Shown here piece by piece: positions 15,250 to 21,572 of a stretch of 21,572 bases of DNA. The position numbers and the translations under genes were made by a program. The stretch is from CAZGSN01 sp964371655 (GTDB lineage Bacteria > Desulfobacterota > Binatia > HRBIN30): assembly GCA_964371655.1 (NCBI GenBank), contig CAYJOD010000103.1, positions 1-21,572 on the forward strand, in the 5' to 3' direction. The stretch's first letter is position 1. The number at the start of each line of letters is the position of its first letter. Under the pieces are notes generated by a model. It was not told the DNA's origin and did not search any database. It saw only the letters and a program-made list of their open reading frames with translations.

Positions 15250-15464
15250 CCCTCACCCCGACCCTCTCCCAGGGGGAGAGGGAGGAATGCAAGTTCCCCT
15301 CGCCCTCTGAGACTGTCGATAAAGTCGCGTAGGGCCGGTTGTACCGGCCGGTCGGGTGGAAAATACGGCCGGCACAGCCGGCCCTACCAGACGGTACGAA
15401 ACTCGCGCACCCGCCGCGCCGCAGAAAATCGACAGTCTCCTCTGGGAGAGGGTTAGGGTGAGGG
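15250..15464. repeat. REPIN-like inverted pair, interrupted
   Basis: Left arm 15250-15272 and right arm 15442-15464 are inverted copies of a 23-bp sequence (CCCTCACCC-NN-ACCCTCTCCCAG) differing at 2 positions. Each arm adjoins sequence able to fold back on it (CTCTCCCAGGGGGAGAG at 15264-15280). Two such REP units facing each other resemble a REPIN. Repeat R3 lies inside the right half. Confidence 0.75.
15309..15439. repeat. Composite palindromic repeat R3, nested
   Basis: Perfect 12-bp terminal inverted repeats GAGACTGTCGAT (15309-15320) and ATCGACAGTCTC (15428-15439) enclose a 21-bp inverted pair (15329-15349 and 15367-15387, two mismatches) starting GTAGGGCCGG. CTCT flanks the element on both sides (15305-15308 and 15440-15443), a possible 4-bp target duplication. 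Confidence 0.8.
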
Positions 15465-15517
15465 TTCTTCGAGTTGTACGTGACCTACACGATTCGACGA
15501 GCTTCGGAGACACCCGG

Positions 15518-16018
15518 CTACAGGCGCGAGCCGAACTCGTTAATCGCGGCGGTGATCGTTGTGCGGGCTTGCGACGCCAAGTCGTCAGCAAACCAGCCGG
15601 CGTCGAGATCGGATTCGGAGACGGTTGCGTAGCGTACGACGGAGTTGTCTTTCAGCCGCAGGGTCACCTGCATGTGGCCTGATCCGGCTCCACCACTCAA
15701 CCAGCTCCACCGCGTTCGGTTGCCGTAGACGATGGCAATCTGGCACTCGATTTCCGCGGGTACGCCGGTGGTCGCGGTGATCCGCTTGGCGGCGAGCAAG
15801 GACTGCAACCGGATTACGGTGAATACGTTCAGCTGCTGGTTGATTACGATCGCGTCGCGATTCAGCTCCCCCGACTCGATCTTTACGGGCCGCAGAATGA
15901 CCTGCTCGAGACCAGCGATGCCAGTGGCCTCCGTGAGCACTCTGGTGTGCACAGTCGCGCAGCCGCAGAAGAGTAGGGCGAGCACGCCGAGGGCGATGAT
16001 GCTACGCGAACCGATCAC
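15518..16018 (-). CDS. Uncharacterised small lipoprotein
   Basis: I do not recognise this family with confidence; the layout resembles small DUF4410-type lipoproteins. It has 166 residues from GTG 16018, supported by AAGGAG 7 nt upstream. The signal peptide IIALGVLALLFCGC puts the lipidated Cys at 20. The mature part has mixed alpha/beta character: a conserved-looking VILRPVKIESGELN, a QLNVFTVIRLQSLLAAKRI helix, a strand IECQIAIVYGNRTRWSWL and a Gly/Ser turn before MQVTLRLKDNSVVRYATV. There is no catalytic signature. Beta strands followed by a short terminal helix suggest a small envelope domain. It stands alone between the nadB-side repeats and the glyA operon and has its own ribosome-binding site. 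Confidence 0.65.
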   Translation of the reverse strand: MIGSRSIIALGVLALLFCGCATVHTRVLTEATGIAGLEQVILRPVKIESGELNRDAIVINQQLNVFTVIRLQSLLAAKRITATTGVPAEIECQIAIVYGNRTRWSWLSGGAGSGHMQVTLRLKDNSVVRYATVSESDLDAGWFADDLASQARTTITAAINEFGSRL

Positions 16019-16043
16019 TTGAGGACTCCTTGGTGCCTGCGCG

Positions 16044-16080
16044 CTTGATCGGACCGATCCATCCGATCGGTCCGATCAAG
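16044..16080 (-). terminator. Hairpin downstream of glyA
   Basis: CTTGATCGGACCGAT (16044-16058) pairs perfectly with 16066-16080 around a 7-nt loop, starting 6 nt past the glyA stop on the - strand. It probably marks the end of the DUF177-to-glyA operon. No U-tract follows, so it may act as an mRNA-stabilising or Rho-assisted element instead. Confidence 0.5.
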
Positions 16081-16086
16081 AACAGC

Positions 16087-17322
16087 TCACATCCCGAGCG
16101 GGAACTTCTTGCAAAGTGCGATGACGTCATCGGCGACCGACGCCAGCGCGGTGTCGTTGCCGGCACTCTGCAGGGCGCGCGCGATCAGGTCGGCGATGAC
16201 GTCCATCTCCGCCTCCTTCATGCCGCGCGTGGTCACCGCCGGTGTGCCGAGGCGGACGCCGCTGGTGACGAACGGCGAGCGGGTCTCGAAGGGCACGGTA
16301 TTCTTGTTGGTCGTGATGTGCGCCTTGTCGAGAGTCTCCTCGGCGATCTTGCCGGTGAGCTCGGTGTTGCGCAGGTCCAGCAGCATGAGGTGGTTGTCGG
16401 TGCCGCCGGAGACCAGACGGAAGCCGCGCTTGATCAGACCCGCCGCCAGCACCTTGGCGTTGCTGACGATCTGTTGCTGGTAGGCTTTGAACTCGGGGCT
16501 CAGCGCTTCCTTGAACGCAACCGCCTTGGCGGCAATCACGTGCATGAGCGGACCACCTTGATTGCCCGGAAATACCGACGAGCCAATGCTCTTCGCATAC
16601 GGCTCTTTGCACATGATCATGCCGCCGCGTGGGCCGCGCAGGGTCTTGTGCGTTGTCGTCGTGACGAACTCGCAATGCGGGATCGGCGACGGGTGGATGC
16701 CGGCGGCGACCAGTCCCGCGAAGTGAGCAATGTCGGCCATGATCACGGCGCCGACTTCGTCGGCGATCTGCCGAAAGCGAGGAAAGTCGAGCACGCGCGG
16801 GTAGGCGCTGTAACCGCACACGATCATCTTGGGGCGATGTTGTCGCGCCAACTCGGCGACGGCGTCGTAGTCGATGCGCTCGTCGGCCTGACTGACGCCG
16901 TAGGGAATTACCTTGAAGAACTTGCCGGAAAAATTGACCGGGCTGCCGTGGGTGAGGTGACCGCCGTGCGCCAGGTTCATGGCGAGGATGGTGTCGCCAG
17001 GCTGCAGCTGGGAGAAGTACACCTCCATGTTCGCCTGCGAGCCCGAGTGCGGTTGCACGTTCACGTAGTCGGCGCCGAACAGCTGCTTGGCACGCTCGAT
17101 CGCCAAGCGCTCGGCGACGTCGACGAACTCGCAACCGCCGTAGTAGCGCTTGCCGGGGTATCCCTCGGCGTACTTGTTGGTGAGGATCGAGCCCTGCGCT
17201 TCGAGAACCGCGCGGCTGACGACGTTCTCGGAGGCGATAAGCTCGAGGCCGTGCTCCTGCCGCGCTGCCTCGCGACGAATGACCTGGAAGATCTCGGGAT
17301 CGAGGCGCTCGAGGTCGGTCAT
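16087..17322 (-). CDS. glyA: Serine hydroxymethyltransferase
   Basis: PLP enzyme of 411 residues interconverting serine plus tetrahydrofolate with glycine plus methylene-tetrahydrofolate. The complete family signature is present: ELIASENVVSRAV (27-39), YAEGYPGKRYYGG (51-63), QPHSGSQANMEVY (90-102), the metal/PLP region DIAHFAGLVAAG and VTTTTHKTLRGPRGG with PLP-binding Lys226. The length is normal. ATG 17322 is 2 nt after the acpP stop, so translation is probably coupled. In related Deltaproteobacteria glyA usually follows fabF and rpiB; here it directly follows acpP. Confidence 0.97.
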   Translation of the reverse strand: MTDLERLDPEIFQVIRREAARQEHGLELIASENVVSRAVLEAQGSILTNKYAEGYPGKRYYGGCEFVDVAERLAIERAKQLFGADYVNVQPHSGSQANMEVYFSQLQPGDTILAMNLAHGGHLTHGSPVNFSGKFFKVIPYGVSQADERIDYDAVAELARQHRPKMIVCGYSAYPRVLDFPRFRQIADEVGAVIMADIAHFAGLVAAGIHPSPIPHCEFVTTTTHKTLRGPRGGMIMCKEPYAKSIGSSVFPGNQGGPLMHVIAAKAVAFKEALSPEFKAYQQQIVSNAKVLAAGLIKRGFRLVSGGTDNHLMLLDLRNTELTGKIAEETLDKAHITTNKNTVPFETRSPFVTSGVRLGTPAVTTRGMKEAEMDVIADLIARALQSAGNDTALASVADDVIALCKKFPLGM

Positions 17323-17324
17323 CG

Positions 17325-17564
17325 TTACTTCTTGTTGCTCTCGATGTAGGTGAGCACGTCCTGGACCGTACGGATCTTCTCCGCTTCCTCGTCGGTGATC
17401 TCCATGTCGTATTCTTCCTCGAGAGCCATGACCAGCTCGACGATATCCAGAGAGTCGGCGCCGAGATCCTCGATGAACGAGGCATCAAGGGTCACCTCTT
17501 CCTCGCCTACGCCGAGCTGCTCGGCGATGATCGTGCGTACCTTGTCTTCCAGTTCCGATGCCAT
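17325..17564 (-). CDS. acpP: Acyl carrier protein
   Basis: Acidic protein of 79 residues carrying acyl chains during fatty acid synthesis on a phosphopantetheine arm. The attachment motif is GADSLDIVELVMALEEEY with Ser38, within the usual four-helix fold. ATG 17564 has a strong AGGAG 5 nt upstream, the best ribosome-binding site in this operon, in keeping with the high abundance of ACP. It lies 22 nt after fabG. Confidence 0.97.
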   Translation of the reverse strand: MASELEDKVRTIIAEQLGVGEEEVTLDASFIEDLGADSLDIVELVMALEEEYDMEITDEEAEKIRTVQDVLTYIESNKK

Positions 17565-17586
17565 CTGTTCTCCTTCCTTCTGCTCC

Positions 17587-18333
17587 CTACGTGTACAGCC
17601 CGCCGTTGACGCTTAGGACCTGTCCCGTGATGTAAGCGGATTCGGGGCGAGCCAAAAACGCCACCGCATCCGCAACCTCTGCCGCCGTTCCGAGCCGGCC
17701 CACTGGGATGAGCTTCAGATACTCCGAACGGGTCGCCTCAGGCAAGCTGGTCACCATCTCCGTTTCGATGAACCCCGGCGCCACGGCATTGACCGTGATG
17801 TTGCGACTCGCCAGCTCGCGCGCCATCGACTTGGTGAAGCCGACGATGCCGGCCTTGGCGGCCGCGTACGCGCCCTGGCCGGCGTTGCCCATGCTGCCGA
17901 TCACCGAGCTCAGGTTGATCATGCGCCCGTAGCGGGCGCGCACCATGTACTTGGCCGCCGCCTTGGTGCAGTTGAAGGTGCCGCGCAGGTTGACGGCGAG
18001 GACGCGGTCCCAGTCCGATTCCTTCATCCGCAACACCAAGGTGTCGACGGTGATCCCGGCATTATTCACCAGGATGTCGCAGCGTCCGAGGCGCTCCGCC
18101 GCAGCTGCGATCGCGGCGCTGCTGGCATCGCCGTCGGCGACGTCGAAGCGCAGGAGCTCGCCCGAGCCCCCGGCGTCGGTCAGTAGCTGCAGGGTCTGCT
18201 GTGCTGCCGCCTGGTTGCGCTCGTAGTTGATCAGGACGTGTGCTCCCGCCTGCGCCAGACGCAACGCGATGGCACGCCCGATCCCACGCGAGGCGCCGGT
18301 CACCAGCGCCACTTGTCCCTGCGGCAGCTTCAT
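17587..18333 (-). CDS. fabG: 3-oxoacyl-[acyl-carrier-protein] reductase
   Basis: NADPH-dependent reductase of 248 residues for the first reduction step of fatty acid elongation. Motifs of the short-chain dehydrogenase family are TGASRGIG (12-19), NNAGI (90-94) and the triad Ser143, Tyr156, Lys160 (LSSVIGSMGNAGQGAYAAAKAG region), ending VNGGLYT. The ATG at 18333 overlaps the fabD stop in ATGA. The same frame stays open far upstream to about 19122, but that extension only shadows fabD. Confidence 0.96.
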   Translation of the reverse strand: MKLPQGQVALVTGASRGIGRAIALRLAQAGAHVLINYERNQAAAQQTLQLLTDAGGSGELLRFDVADGDASSAAIAAAAERLGRCDILVNNAGITVDTLVLRMKESDWDRVLAVNLRGTFNCTKAAAKYMVRARYGRMINLSSVIGSMGNAGQGAYAAAKAGIVGFTKSMARELASRNITVNAVAPGFIETEMVTSLPEATRSEYLKLIPVGRLGTAAEVADAVAFLARPESAYITGQVLSVNGGLYT

Positions 18334-19265
18334 GGTGTCGCCACCAGCTCGCGTACGGCGTCGAGATCCTCGGCGGCGACGCAGCGCATGCTCGCCGCGA
18401 TGCGTTTGACCAGTGCACTGAGGGTCTTGCCGGGGCCGGCTTCGACCGCTGTCGTGCAGCCCAGACGTGCAAGCTCCTCGACCGACTCTTGCCAGCGTAC
18501 CGGGCTCACGACCTGGCGCACGAGCAGCTCTTTGATTCGGCCGGCATCCATATTCGGCTTGGCTTCGACGTTGGTAATGACCGGGATGCGCGGCGCCGAT
18601 ACCGGGACATCGGCCAGGGCCTGCTGCAGCCGTCGCGCCGCCGGCTCCATGAGCACGCAGTGAAAGGGTGCGCTGACGGCGAGGGGCACAACCCGCTTGG
18701 CCCCTCGCTCCTTCGCCAGAGTCGTCGCTCGTTCGACGGCTTCGCGGTGACCGGCGATGACGACTTGACCGGCGCCGTTGAGATTGGCCGCACTCACGAC
18801 CTGCGCACCCGCGGCTTCCCGGCAAAGGGCATCGACCTCGGGCGCTTCGAGGCCGAGAACCGCCGCCATACTGCCGACGCCGGCTGGGACCGCGTCCTGC
18901 ATCGCCGTGCCGCGTTCGCGGACGACCCGAACCGCGTCGGCAAAGCGTAGCGCGCCGGCAGCGACCAGGGCGCTGAATTCGCCGAGGCTGTGGCCGGCAA
19001 CCCACGACGGATGCAGTCCCAGCTCGCCCTCGATGACACGCACCATCGCCCAGCTCGTGGTGAGCAGGGCAGGTTGCGTGTTCGCGGTGAGGGTGAGCTC
19101 GTCGAGCGGACCCTCGAAGCACAGCTTCGAGAGGCTGAAGCCGAGGACATCATCCGCTTCCCGGAAGACCTCTTGGGCAACGCCAAACTGCGCAGCCAAA
19201 GTCTTTCCCATGCCGACGGCCTGGGAGCCCTGGCCAGGAAATAGGAAAGCAACGGGGGGAGGCAT
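18330..19265 (-). CDS. fabD: Malonyl-CoA:ACP transacylase
   Basis: Product of 311 residues transferring malonyl from CoA to ACP. Visible motifs are FLFPGQGSQ (7-15), the nucleophile elbow GHSLGE with Ser93 and VSAPFHCVLMEPA with catalytic His202. ATG 19265 gives the normal length, although no good Shine-Dalgarno sequence precedes it; the leader carries an unusual interlocked pairing at 19286-19315. It lies directly after rpmF, where plsX and fabH are usually found before fabD. Confidence 0.96.
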   Translation of the reverse strand: MPPPVAFLFPGQGSQAVGMGKTLAAQFGVAQEVFREADDVLGFSLSKLCFEGPLDELTLTANTQPALLTTSWAMVRVIEGELGLHPSWVAGHSLGEFSALVAAGALRFADAVRVVRERGTAMQDAVPAGVGSMAAVLGLEAPEVDALCREAAGAQVVSAANLNGAGQVVIAGHREAVERATTLAKERGAKRVVPLAVSAPFHCVLMEPAARRLQQALADVPVSAPRIPVITNVEAKPNMDAGRIKELLVRQVVSPVRWQESVEELARLGCTTAVEAGPGKTLSALVKRIAASMRCVAAEDLDAVRELVATP

Positions 19266-19285
19266 GGCGCGGACTCGTGTTCGTA

Positions 19286-19315
19286 TCGAACGAGCTACGC
19301 CGTTCGACGTAGCTC
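19286..19315 (-). promoter_or_regulatory. Interlocked inverted repeats (possible pseudoknot or switch) in the fabD leader
   Basis: TCGAACG (19286-19292) can pair with CGTTCGA (19301-19307), and AGCTACG (19293-19299) with CGTAGCT (19308-19314). The order A-B-A'-B' means the stems form either a tight H-type pseudoknot or two mutually exclusive hairpins. The structure ends 20 nt upstream of the fabD ATG. Next to it, 19328-19344 is a heptamer repeat (ACGAGAT twice plus ACG). Regulation of fabD is a guess; it could also be a dispersed repeat. Confidence 0.4.
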
Positions 19316-19348
19316 ACGACAGGCTTCACGAGATACGAGATACGCTTC

Positions 19349-19531
19349 CTAGTCTTTGTCGACGCTGATGACTTTGCGTCCGCGATACGTACCGCAGTGC
19401 GGGCAGACGTGATGCATGACCGTCGACTCGCCGCACTCGGGGCAAGAGATCACGTTGGGTGGAGTCAGCGCATCGTGAGAACGCCGCTTGTTCTTTTTCG
19501 TAACCGAAGTTCGTCGCTTGGGAACCGCCAT
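19349..19531 (-). CDS. rpmF: 50S ribosomal protein L32
   Basis: Protein of 60 residues with the L32 start MAVPKRRTSVTKKNKRRSHDAL and a zinc-binding set Cys30, Cys33, Cys43, Cys46 (CPEC ... CPHCG), that is, the Zn-containing form. ATG 19531 is preceded by AAGGAG 6 nt away. It follows the DUF177 gene by 34 nt, the near-universal pairing of these two genes. Confidence 0.97.
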   Translation of the reverse strand: MAVPKRRTSVTKKNKRRSHDALTPPNVISCPECGESTVMHHVCPHCGTYRGRKVISVDKD

Positions 19532-19565
19532 TTTCTACTCCTTCTCGCTCCGCCACATCGTCGAA

Positions 19566-20099
19566 TCAGTGCGGGACTTTGATCTGCCGTAGAACCGCCA
19601 ATCGCAGGTCCCCGGGGGGCACCGTGCACGAGCACGGGTTGGTATTCAAGTTGCCGCCGCATTGCGGGCACAGGCCCTTGCACTGCTCGCTGCACAGCGG
19701 CCGGGTCGGCAGCGCCAGGATGATTTGCTCGCGCACCACCGGTGTGAGATCGACAAGGTCGGCGTCGTAGTAGCCGATATCCACTTCGTCCTCGGGCACC
19801 TCGCCCTTACCGGGCACCACATCCGGGCGTGGAACGAGAACGAACGAGAAGTCCTTGTCGAGCTCGAAGCTATATTCTTCGATGCAGCGGGCGCAGTGGC
19901 CGATCACGCCGCCTTTGACGTGACCTTGAAAAAAGAGCTCTTGGCCGGCGCGGTAGTACTCGAGATCGACCGTTGCCGGGCTGTGGAACTCGAAGTCACA
20001 GACGCCGCCGTGGACAAGGACGCCATTCAACGGTTCCGTCGGCTCTGCGTAGGCAAGACTCTTCGCAGTCTCTTCGATTTCGTGCACGTTGAGCTTCAC
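19566..20099 (-). CDS. DUF177 (YceD-type) 23S rRNA accumulation protein
   Basis: Protein of 177 residues, GTG start at 20099 with GAGGAT about 8 nt upstream. The family pattern is clear: a beta-rich N-terminal half with CARC (69-72), an acidic middle, DLVDLTPVVREQIILALPTRPLC and the four-Cys cluster Cys136, Cys140, Cys144, Cys147 before GGNLN. YceD homologues are needed for normal 23S rRNA levels in E. coli and plants; the Cys pairs suggest metal binding. It is the first gene of the rpmF-fab-glyA operon, with a plausible promoter directly upstream. Confidence 0.92.
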   Translation of the reverse strand: MKLNVHEIEETAKSLAYAEPTEPLNGVLVHGGVCDFEFHSPATVDLEYYRAGQELFFQGHVKGGVIGHCARCIEEYSFELDKDFSFVLVPRPDVVPGKGEVPEDEVDIGYYDADLVDLTPVVREQIILALPTRPLCSEQCKGLCPQCGGNLNTNPCSCTVPPGDLRLAVLRQIKVPH

Positions 20100-20133
20100 G
20101 GTCGATGATCCTCATGGGTGGGATGAGAGCGCG

Positions 20134-20162
20134 TTGTTAGCCAAGGCGCTCTGGGGGGTCAA
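20134..20162 (-). promoter_or_regulatory. Candidate sigma-70-type promoter of the DUF177-rpmF-fab operon
   Basis: Read on the - strand: TTGACC (20162-20157), a 17-nt spacer, then TAACAA (20139-20134), about 35 nt upstream of the DUF177 start codon. The -35 box matches consensus at 5 of 6 bases and the -10 box is weak. Confidence 0.4.
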
Positions 20163-20224
20163 GGCAAATGGCCGCGCCCTGGTGGGCCGATTGCGTGGCA
20201 TTGAGCTCCGCGCCTGTGAAAATA

Positions 20225-20242
20225 GACCAGAGCCGCGACCGT
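20225..20242. repeat. 18-bp direct repeat, copy 1 (flanks lpxD)
   Basis: GACCAGAGCCGCGACCGT is identical to 21473-21490. The two copies bracket lpxD. Repeat R4 begins 2 bp after this copy. Confidence 0.9.
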
Positions 20243-20243
20243 A

Positions 20244-20366
20244 CGAGACTGTCTCGAAACTATTCCTGGGGCTCGTGACTAGGGGCTGGGGGCTCGGGAA
20301 GAGCTGGGACGACCCAAGCCCCGAGCCTCAAGCCACCAGCCCCGAGCAAGTTTTGAAGCAACCTCG
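20244..20366. repeat. Composite repeat R4
   Basis: A 123-bp element bounded by CGAGACTGTCTCGAAAC (20244-20260) and the imperfect inverse GTTTTGAAGCAACCTCG (20350-20366), flanked by TA on both sides (20242-20243 and 20367-20368). Its interior is nearly identical to R2 on the other strand. It lies between lpxD and the DUF177 promoter. Confidence 0.85.
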
Positions 20367-20392
20367 TAAGGGAGCGGTGATTCATGGGTCTT

Positions 20393-21400
20393 CTACTCAT
20401 CGCGGCCCTTCTCCAAGCGCCGCAGGCGACGTAGTGCCTCCGGCAGGCGCAGGACGGCGGCGGCGGATCGCCGCCAGGCGTGGATCTCGGTTGCCGGGTA
20501 ACCGCCGAAGACGGCGCCGCTCGGTACGTCGTTGGCGATCCCACTTTGCGCTGCGATCTGTGCCCCGTCGCCGATGGTAAGGTGGCCGGCGGCTCCGACC
20601 TGGCCCCCCATACGTACGTAACGGCCGACGCGGGTGCTCCCGGCAAGCCCGCTCTGTGCCGCCACCGCGCTGCCTTCACCGATGCTGCAGCCATGGGCGA
20701 TCTGCACCAGGTTGTCGATCTTGGCGCCGCGCTCGATCCTTGTCGCTCCTACCGCGGCGCGGTCGATGGTCGTATTGGCGCCGATTTCGACGTCGTCATC
20801 CAGGATGACAGTGCCGGCCTGCGTGATCTTACGCGCCTTGCCGTCGCTGCCGAGGACGTACCCGAAACCATCGCCGCCGATGACACAGCCGCTTTGCAGA
20901 ATCACACGGTTGCCGATGCGTACGCGTTCGCGGATCGTGACATGGGCGAAGGCGCGCATGTCGTCGCCGATGACGACTTCGGGATAGACGACGACATGTG
21001 CGTCGAGGCGCGCCCGTTTGCCGATGACGCAGCCGTCGCCAACGACGCAGTACGGCCCGATCGCCGCGTCGTTCTCGATGCGCGCCGAGGGAGAGATGAC
21101 CGCGGTCGGGTGGATACCCGCGGGCAACGGCGGTGACACGTAGAACAGGTCGAGGGCATTGGCAAAGGCGAGATAGGGATCGACGGCGCGCACGGTCGGA
21201 ATCGGGAGATCGTCCTCGCTGGTCGCGACGATGATCGCGCTTGCGCCGGTGCTCTTTAGATAGCTGCGATAGCGGGGGTTGGAGAAAAACGTGATGCTCC
21301 CCGGACCAGCGTCCTCGATCGGCGCCACCCGGTCGATGTCGATGTCGCCGTCGCCGCGTAGCTCGCAAGCAAGCCGTTCCGCGATCTGTGCAAGTTTCAT
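20393..21400 (-). CDS. lpxD: UDP-3-O-acylglucosamine N-acyltransferase
   Basis: Lipid A enzyme of 335 residues (E. coli 341) adding the N-linked acyl chain in LPS synthesis, using acyl-ACP. ATG 21400 has GGAGG close upstream; an in-frame start at 21451 would add 17 odd residues. The N-terminal LpxD domain (SITFFSNPRYRSYL) is followed by left-handed beta-helix hexapeptides, GGDGFGY, and NLVQIAHGCSIG with catalytic His236. It shows that the organism makes lipid A. lpxD is usually next to bamA/fabZ/lpxA; here it is an isolated gene bracketed by 18-bp direct repeats, upstream of the fab operon. Confidence 0.95.
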   Translation of the reverse strand: MKLAQIAERLACELRGDGDIDIDRVAPIEDAGPGSITFFSNPRYRSYLKSTGASAIIVATSEDDLPIPTVRAVDPYLAFANALDLFYVSPPLPAGIHPTAVISPSARIENDAAIGPYCVVGDGCVIGKRARLDAHVVVYPEVVIGDDMRAFAHVTIRERVRIGNRVILQSGCVIGGDGFGYVLGSDGKARKITQAGTVILDDDVEIGANTTIDRAAVGATRIERGAKIDNLVQIAHGCSIGEGSAVAAQSGLAGSTRVGRYVRMGGQVGAAGHLTIGDGAQIAAQSGIANDVPSGAVFGGYPATEIHAWRRSAAAVLRLPEALRRLRRLEKGRDE

Positions 21401-21472
21401 ACGTCCTCCCCGTCGGGGCCGCGACCTTAGCAGCCCGTTGAAAAAACCCACATCACTCGGACAGCGTCTATC

Positions 21473-21490
21473 GACCAGAGCCGCGACCGT
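21473..21490. repeat. 18-bp direct repeat, copy 2
   Basis: Identical to 20225-20242, same orientation, upstream of lpxD. Confidence 0.9.
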
Positions 21491-21500
21491 GCAAGCGTAG

Positions 21501-21522
21501 CCGCCGTCGCCAGACGGTGGCG
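21501..21522. repeat. Short hairpin
   Basis: GCCGCCGTC (21501-21509) and GACGGTGGC (21514-21522) pair with one G-T position around a GCCA loop. Its role is unknown. Confidence 0.4.
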
Positions 21523-21549
21523 ATCAGCTGGAATGGCAAACGCCTTGCA

Positions 21550-21572
21550 CCACGCTCTGGCGAGGTTGCTTT
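21550..21572. repeat. Start of another composite repeat (R5), cut by the window edge
   Basis: CCACGCTCTGGCGA (21550-21563) is the inverse of the R2 flank at 13493-13506, and GAGGTTGCTT (21562-21571) matches the terminus of R4 read from its right end. The rest lies outside the window. Confidence 0.6.

Larger units (their letters stand above)
15182..15517. other. Repeat-filled gap between nadB and the lipoprotein gene
   Basis: These 336 bp separate convergent genes. Bases 15250-15464 are two nested repeats described separately. The remaining flanks show no gene or clear intrinsic terminator. Confidence 0.7.

Noticed and set aside
16030..17349. A 439-codon open frame on the + strand opposite glyA
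   Set aside because: glyA has complete family motifs on the other strand; the antisense product is Arg/Val/Leu/Gly-rich with no recognisable domain.
18334..19122. Long N-terminal extension of fabG
   Set aside because: The extension overlaps fabD in another frame and lacks homology-like features; MKLPQGQVALVTGASRG at 18333 is the normal FabG start.

Overview
This is a GC-rich Gram-negative chromosome segment with lipoprotein signal peptides, an outer-membrane beta-barrel and lpxD. The order DUF177-rpmF-fabD-fabG-acpP-glyA is a reduced form of a cluster I associate with Deltaproteobacteria/Desulfobacterota-type genomes. The multihaem cytochromes and a dockerin-like 'CPGDINGD' secreted protein fit that group or a related uncultured phylum such as Binatota. 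This placement is an inference and is not firm.

Left part (21-8911, all + strand). A strong intrinsic terminator at the left edge is followed by a likely respiratory operon. It encodes an NHL beta-propeller lipoprotein, a five-haem lipoprotein cytochrome, a 675-residue outer-membrane beta-barrel, a second NHL lipoprotein, a four-helix-bundle (23S rRNA intervening-sequence type) protein, a 12-motif cytochrome and a 15-motif cytochrome. Barrel plus cytochromes (up to 32 haem sites) plus propeller lipoproteins looks like a porin-cytochrome conduit for moving electrons across the outer membrane. The four-helix-bundle gene sits between inverted arrays of one octanucleotide. The arrays have become part of the coding sequence of both neighbouring genes, which suggests a mobile cassette inserted in the operon.

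Middle part (8912-16018). A REP-like palindrome lies at the convergent boundary with a secreted dockerin/Lcl-domain protein on the - strand. Then come a 0.5-kb palindrome-rich gap, prfC (+), slt-like transglycosylase then pgsA (-), nadB (+) and a small unknown lipoprotein (-).

Right part (16087-21400, all - strand). DUF177 (yceD), rpmF, fabD, fabG, acpP and glyA form a compact operon lacking plsX, fabH and fabF at their usual places. lpxD lies upstream and is separated from the operon by a repeat.

Most gaps larger than about 250 bp hold palindromic repeats. At least four share a terminal motif close to GAGRYTGTCTCRAAAC but enclose different palindromic cores (10006-10137, 13374-13490, 15309-15439, 20244-20366), and the window ends inside a probable fifth. 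One of them is nested inside another, REPIN-like repeat. No tRNA, rRNA, CRISPR array or transposase gene was recognised.
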